Of a stretch of DNA of 8,108 nucleotides, positions 5,390 to 8,108 are shown in pieces. The translations under genes were made by a program, and so were the position numbers. This DNA comes from an uncultured Desulfovibrionaceae bacterium (GTDB lineage: Bacteria; Desulfobacterota; Desulfovibrionia; Desulfovibrionales; Desulfovibrionaceae). How positions within the stretch are numbered: the first letter of the stretch is position 1; every line of letters starts with the position of its first letter. The notes beneath the pieces are model-generated. The model ran no database searches. It was given only the letters and a program-made list of their open reading frames with translations, and had not been told where the DNA came from. The DNA lies in contig CAMQUX010000054.1 of assembly GCA_947037905.1 (NCBI GenBank), forward strand, positions 1-8,108. Direction: 5' to 3'.

Positions 5390-7051
5390 TTATTTAATAT
5401 AGCGAACAATCGGTAATACTAACGGACTACGATTTAAATATTTTCTACTAAATCGTAATATATTCATTTTGATTTTCTCATCTATACTTTTTGTCGTGTT
5501 TCGTTGCATTTCATCAAGACTTTCATGCACAAGGCATTTAAGTTCATCTACAAGATAGCCATATTCTCGCTCACAAACAAAGCCTTTGGTTATTAAATCT
5601 AAAAAGGATACCACATTTGATTGGCGCGATTCCATAACAAGTAATATAATTATAACACCATCTTGAGAGAGATATTCTCGCTCTTTAAGGATATTTTGTT
5701 TTACTGTATTTGTTTTGCCATCAATAAGTACTTGCGAACATTCTATAGGATCTTTTAAAAATACGCCATCCTCAGTTAAGCATAGAGGGGTTCCATCTTC
5801 TAATAGAATAGCTTTTTTACTTTCAACGCCACTATCTATTGCTAAACGTAAATGTTTCACAAGATGTCTATATTCGCCATGCACAGGCACAAAGTATTCA
5901 GGATTAACAGTATTGAGCATGATTTTTAGCTCTTCTTGATATGCATGTCCTGAAGCGTGAATTTCTTCCACTTCACTATTATAAATAACTTCTGCACCTA
6001 GTCGATAAAGATTATCGATAACCTTACTAATTGCAGTGATATTACTTGGTATAGGACGAGATGATAGAAGTACTAGATCGTCTTTTTTAATACGAATTTG
6101 ACGATGTTCACCTTTTGAAAGACGACTTAAAGTTGCTAGTGGTTCACCTTGGGAGCCAGTTACAAGCAGTATTAGTTCTTCGTCTTTATAAAGATGTATG
6201 TCTTCTAAAGCGACGATGGTTTGTGCTGCAAAATTAAGATAGTTAAGATTTCTTGCGAGTTCTATATTTCTTGCAAGGCTTTTGCCGCTGATTACAACTT
6301 TTCTGTTATGTTCTTTTGCAAGGTCAAAAATTTCTTGTATACGTTGAATATGACTTGCAAAAAGAGTAATTATTATACGTTTTTTTGCTTTGCTAATTAT
6401 TTTTTTAAGACCTGTAAATATTTGGCGTTCAGTAAGAGAGAAGCCTTCACGCTCTGCATTAGTTGAGTCAGAGAAAAGGAGCTTAACACCACTTTCTGCA
6501 AAGTTTTTAAAGGCATCGAGATCGGTTTTTATTCCATGTAGAGGATTTAAATCAATTTTAAAATCTCCTGTATGTACGATTTTTCCAACAGGAGTTTCTA
6601 TTCCAAGTCCAAAGCCAGCAACAATTGAGTGACAGACTGGGAAGAAGTGAAAGCGGAGTTCACCAAATGCGACTGTATCGTAATCTCTCATTTCGTGAAG
6701 TTTTGTGCTTTTATCGAGCCCGTGCTCAATAAGTTTGTTTTTCACGAGTCCTAGGGTAAAAGGGGAACCGTAAATCGGAGCTTGCACAAAAGGCAGTAGC
6801 CATGGGAGCGCACCAATATGATCTTCATGTCCATGTGTTAAAATAATTCCACGTATGCGTTTTTTATTTTTTATTAAAAACTCAAAATTAGGAACTATTA
6901 TATTTACGCCAAAGTGGCTTGTTTCTGGGAACAATAGCCCGCAATCTATAAGTACCATATGGTCTTGATATTCCATAACCATACAGTTAAGGCCTATTTC
7001 CCCAAGTCCACCAAGAGGATAAAAAGTAACTCCATTTTTCGAATTAGTCAT
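5390..7051 (-). CDS. rnj: ribonuclease J (metallo-beta-lactamase/beta-CASP RNase)
   Basis: This 553-residue protein is the usual RNase J length. RNase J is a cytosolic enzyme combining endonuclease and 5'-3' exonuclease activity for mRNA decay and rRNA maturation. The metallo-beta-lactamase core starts with LGGLGEIGLNCMV (13-25). Its zinc ligands are THGHEDH (72-78; His73, His75, Asp77, His78), His141 in PVCHSIV, Asp163 in HTGDFKID, and His391 in VPVHGEYRHL. The beta-CASP insert shows the LFSDSTNAE block (192-200), TLFASHIQRI (229-238), TGSQGEP (298-304) and the ASGHA motif (366-370). A C-terminal domain (about 455-553) is present. Ligand spacing closely matches Bacillus RNase J1 as I recall it. 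The ATG at 7051 has an AAGGTG-like ribosome site about 11 nt upstream. It starts 26 nt after plsC and is probably co-transcribed with it. There is no sign of truncation. Confidence 0.95.
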   Translation of the reverse strand: MTNSKNGVTFYPLGGLGEIGLNCMVMEYQDHMVLIDCGLLFPETSHFGVNIIVPNFEFLIKNKKRIRGIILTHGHEDHIGALPWLLPFVQAPIYGSPFTLGLVKNKLIEHGLDKSTKLHEMRDYDTVAFGELRFHFFPVCHSIVAGFGLGIETPVGKIVHTGDFKIDLNPLHGIKTDLDAFKNFAESGVKLLFSDSTNAEREGFSLTERQIFTGLKKIISKAKKRIIITLFASHIQRIQEIFDLAKEHNRKVVISGKSLARNIELARNLNYLNFAAQTIVALEDIHLYKDEELILLVTGSQGEPLATLSRLSKGEHRQIRIKKDDLVLLSSRPIPSNITAISKVIDNLYRLGAEVIYNSEVEEIHASGHAYQEELKIMLNTVNPEYFVPVHGEYRHLVKHLRLAIDSGVESKKAILLEDGTPLCLTEDGVFLKDPIECSQVLIDGKTNTVKQNILKEREYLSQDGVIIILLVMESRQSNVVSFLDLITKGFVCEREYGYLVDELKCLVHESLDEMQRNTTKSIDEKIKMNILRFSRKYLNRSPLVLPIVRYIK

Positions 7052-7077
7052 CAGTTAAGCCACACCTTTTATATATT

Positions 7078-7809
7078 TTATATGTTTTTTACATTGTACT
7101 GTTGTAAAATTTTTTGATATTCAGTTTCCATTATATTTTGCAAATACACAGCAAGTTCATTTTTGCTCATATTTTCATAGGTACTTGGAGTTATAGGTTC
7201 TAAAACTTTCACATGGATAGGTTTTGAGAAATCTATAAAATATTTTTTTTTCGATACTAAGTTAGCACCAACAATAAGCACAGGAACAATTGGTAAATTG
7301 CTTTTTTTTGCTAAAATAAATGCACCAGATTTAAAGGGGTTGAGTTTTTCTGGATTTTTGTTTCGACTTCCTTCAGGGAAAATCATGATCGATACATTAT
7401 TTTTTGTTTTTTCTGCAGCAACATCAAGGCTTTTTAGAGCAGCACGTGGATTACTTCTATCAATAGAAATATGCCCTATACGGTCTAGTGCTTTCCCGAA
7501 AATAGGAAGCTCAAAAAGGCTCTTTTTAGCAATAAATTTAGGGGCAAAGTCTTTAAGCGTATAAACAAATATAGGAATATCAATATTACTTTGATGGTTT
7601 CCTAAAAAAAGATAGTTTTGATTTTTATCTAATGGGGCTATATCTGTTGTTATTTTAAGCCCAGTCCAAGAAACCATTGGTCTTGCCCAACGAAGTTGAA
7701 TGAGATCTTGTTCTACTTTAGTAACTGGTTTTGTTCGTATTCTCACAATTATGGATACTACGAGTGAAGCCATATAAAAAACTGTATAAAAATAAAGCGT
7801 GCGAAACAT
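7078..7809 (-). CDS. plsC: 1-acyl-sn-glycerol-3-phosphate acyltransferase (PlsC/LPLAT family)
   Basis: This 243-residue protein is of typical length. The family transfers a second acyl chain onto lysophosphatidic acid to make phosphatidic acid, at the inner membrane. An N-terminal hydrophobic segment (about residues 5-23) should anchor it. The four acyltransferase motifs are seen in order: NHQSNID (71-77, catalytic NHx4D), GHISIDRSN (112-120), FPEGSRN (144-150, glycerol-phosphate binding) and LPIVPV (172-177). The ATG at 7809 has GGAG 5 nt upstream. Its product would feed CdsA, encoded further along the cluster. rnj follows after 26 nt. Substrate choice within the LPLAT family cannot be settled from sequence alone, so the symbol is by family resemblance. 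Confidence 0.88.
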   Translation of the reverse strand: MFRTLYFYTVFYMASLVVSIIVRIRTKPVTKVEQDLIQLRWARPMVSWTGLKITTDIAPLDKNQNYLFLGNHQSNIDIPIFVYTLKDFAPKFIAKKSLFELPIFGKALDRIGHISIDRSNPRAALKSLDVAAEKTKNNVSIMIFPEGSRNKNPEKLNPFKSGAFILAKKSNLPIVPVLIVGANLVSKKKYFIDFSKPIHVKVLEPITPSTYENMSKNELAVYLQNIMETEYQKILQQYNVKNI

Positions 7810-7831
7810 TTATTCTCCATAAAAAAAAGTA

Positions 7832-8076
7832 TTACTTTAAAATACACAATTTTTTCGTAAAAAGAAAGTAAAAAAATAAATTTGGATTTTCTTTAGGACT
7901 CTTCTTAAAAAATATATAATAGTTGTTGCTTATCAAATAGAGAAAATATAATATCGAAAAAGAATATCTAAGGGATATATCACGAATATGAGAAGCGTAG
8001 ATTAAAAATTTACAAAAAATTATAGAAAGAAAAAAATATGATAAATCAAACACTAAACCCATATACAAAACAAATT
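7832..8076 (-). CDS. possible 3' end of a truncated hydrophobic (membrane) protein
   Basis: This is a minus-strand open frame of about 80 codons, ending at a TAA 22 nt before plsC. It is open to the last genomic base: the only in-frame stop upstream (8075-8077) uses the first adapter base. Any start could therefore lie beyond the contig, and the TTG at 8066-8068 is just an internal candidate. The peptide is rich in Phe, Tyr, Ile and Leu, with two hydrophobic stretches (about 7-24 and 34-52 counted from that TTG) and a basic, Pro-containing tail. I do not recognise the family. In DNA this T-rich such a frame could be chance, but 80 codons without a stop, same strand and tight spacing to plsC give modest support. 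Confidence 0.3.
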
Positions 8077-8108
8077 AGATCGGAAGAGCGTCGTGTAGGG
8101 AAAGAGTG
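8077..8108. other. Illumina TruSeq adapter read-through (non-genomic)
   Basis: The last 32 bases begin AGATCGGAAGAGCGTCGTGT and continue as the well-known Illumina TruSeq universal adapter in read-through orientation, with no mismatch to the sequence as I know it. Its base composition contrasts sharply with the AT-rich DNA beside it. It is a library artefact kept in the assembly and should be trimmed. Any feature that uses these bases is not real. Confidence 0.98.

Noticed and set aside
6221..6632. Two overlapping plus-strand open frames opposite rnj
   Set aside because: Both are antisense to RNase J coding sequence, overlap one another in different frames, and show no family motifs.
7298..7564. 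88-codon plus-strand open frame opposite plsC
   Set aside because: It is antisense to the acyltransferase motifs and shows no independent support.

Overview
The window is an AT-rich (roughly one third GC by eye) bacterial contig end. It holds a conserved housekeeping cluster, and every convincing gene lies on the minus strand, so transcription runs from high to low coordinates. In that direction the order is: the end of a possible membrane-protein ORF, plsC-type acyltransferase, RNase J, rpsB (S2), tsf (EF-Ts), pyrH (UMP kinase), frr (ribosome recycling factor), uppS (undecaprenyl-PP synthase), cdsA (CDP-diacylglycerol synthase) and the N-terminal third of dxr (DXP reductoisomerase), which runs off the left edge. 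The rpsB-tsf-pyrH-frr-uppS-cdsA-dxr order is a classic bacterial arrangement. The style of the RNase J, EF-Ts and RRF proteins recalls low-GC Desulfovibrionales (the Lawsonia side of the former Deltaproteobacteria). That placement is an inference from memory of these families, not a search result.

Region by region. 8077-8108 is not genomic: it matches the Illumina TruSeq adapter, so the true sequence ends at 8076. 7810-8076 is very T-rich on the sense strand and carries an open frame that may be the 3' end of a truncated membrane protein. 7078-7809 (plsC-like) and 5390-7051 (rnj) are 26 nt apart and probably co-transcribed. 5084-5389 is the only long gap inside the cluster. It holds a weak candidate terminator for rnj, two candidate promoters and, just before rpsB, a 10-bp inverted repeat whose loop can pair with the rpsB Shine-Dalgarno region as an H-type pseudoknot. 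rpsB and tsf follow and end at a strong intrinsic terminator (3357-3384). pyrH and frr overlap by 4 nt, frr and uppS are separated by 3 nt and share a reading frame, a 117-nt gap precedes cdsA, and dxr starts 11 nt after cdsA.

Functionally the window joins translation (S2, EF-Ts, RRF), RNA decay (RNase J), pyrimidine nucleotide supply (UMP kinase), and envelope and isoprenoid synthesis: phosphatidic acid by PlsC, CDP-diacylglycerol by CdsA, MEP-pathway isoprenoid precursors by Dxr, and the C55 lipid carrier by UppS. I see no mobile element, CRISPR array, tRNA, rRNA or defence gene. The best candidate for something undescribed is the putative rpsB leader pseudoknot. The most practically important finding is the adapter at the contig end.
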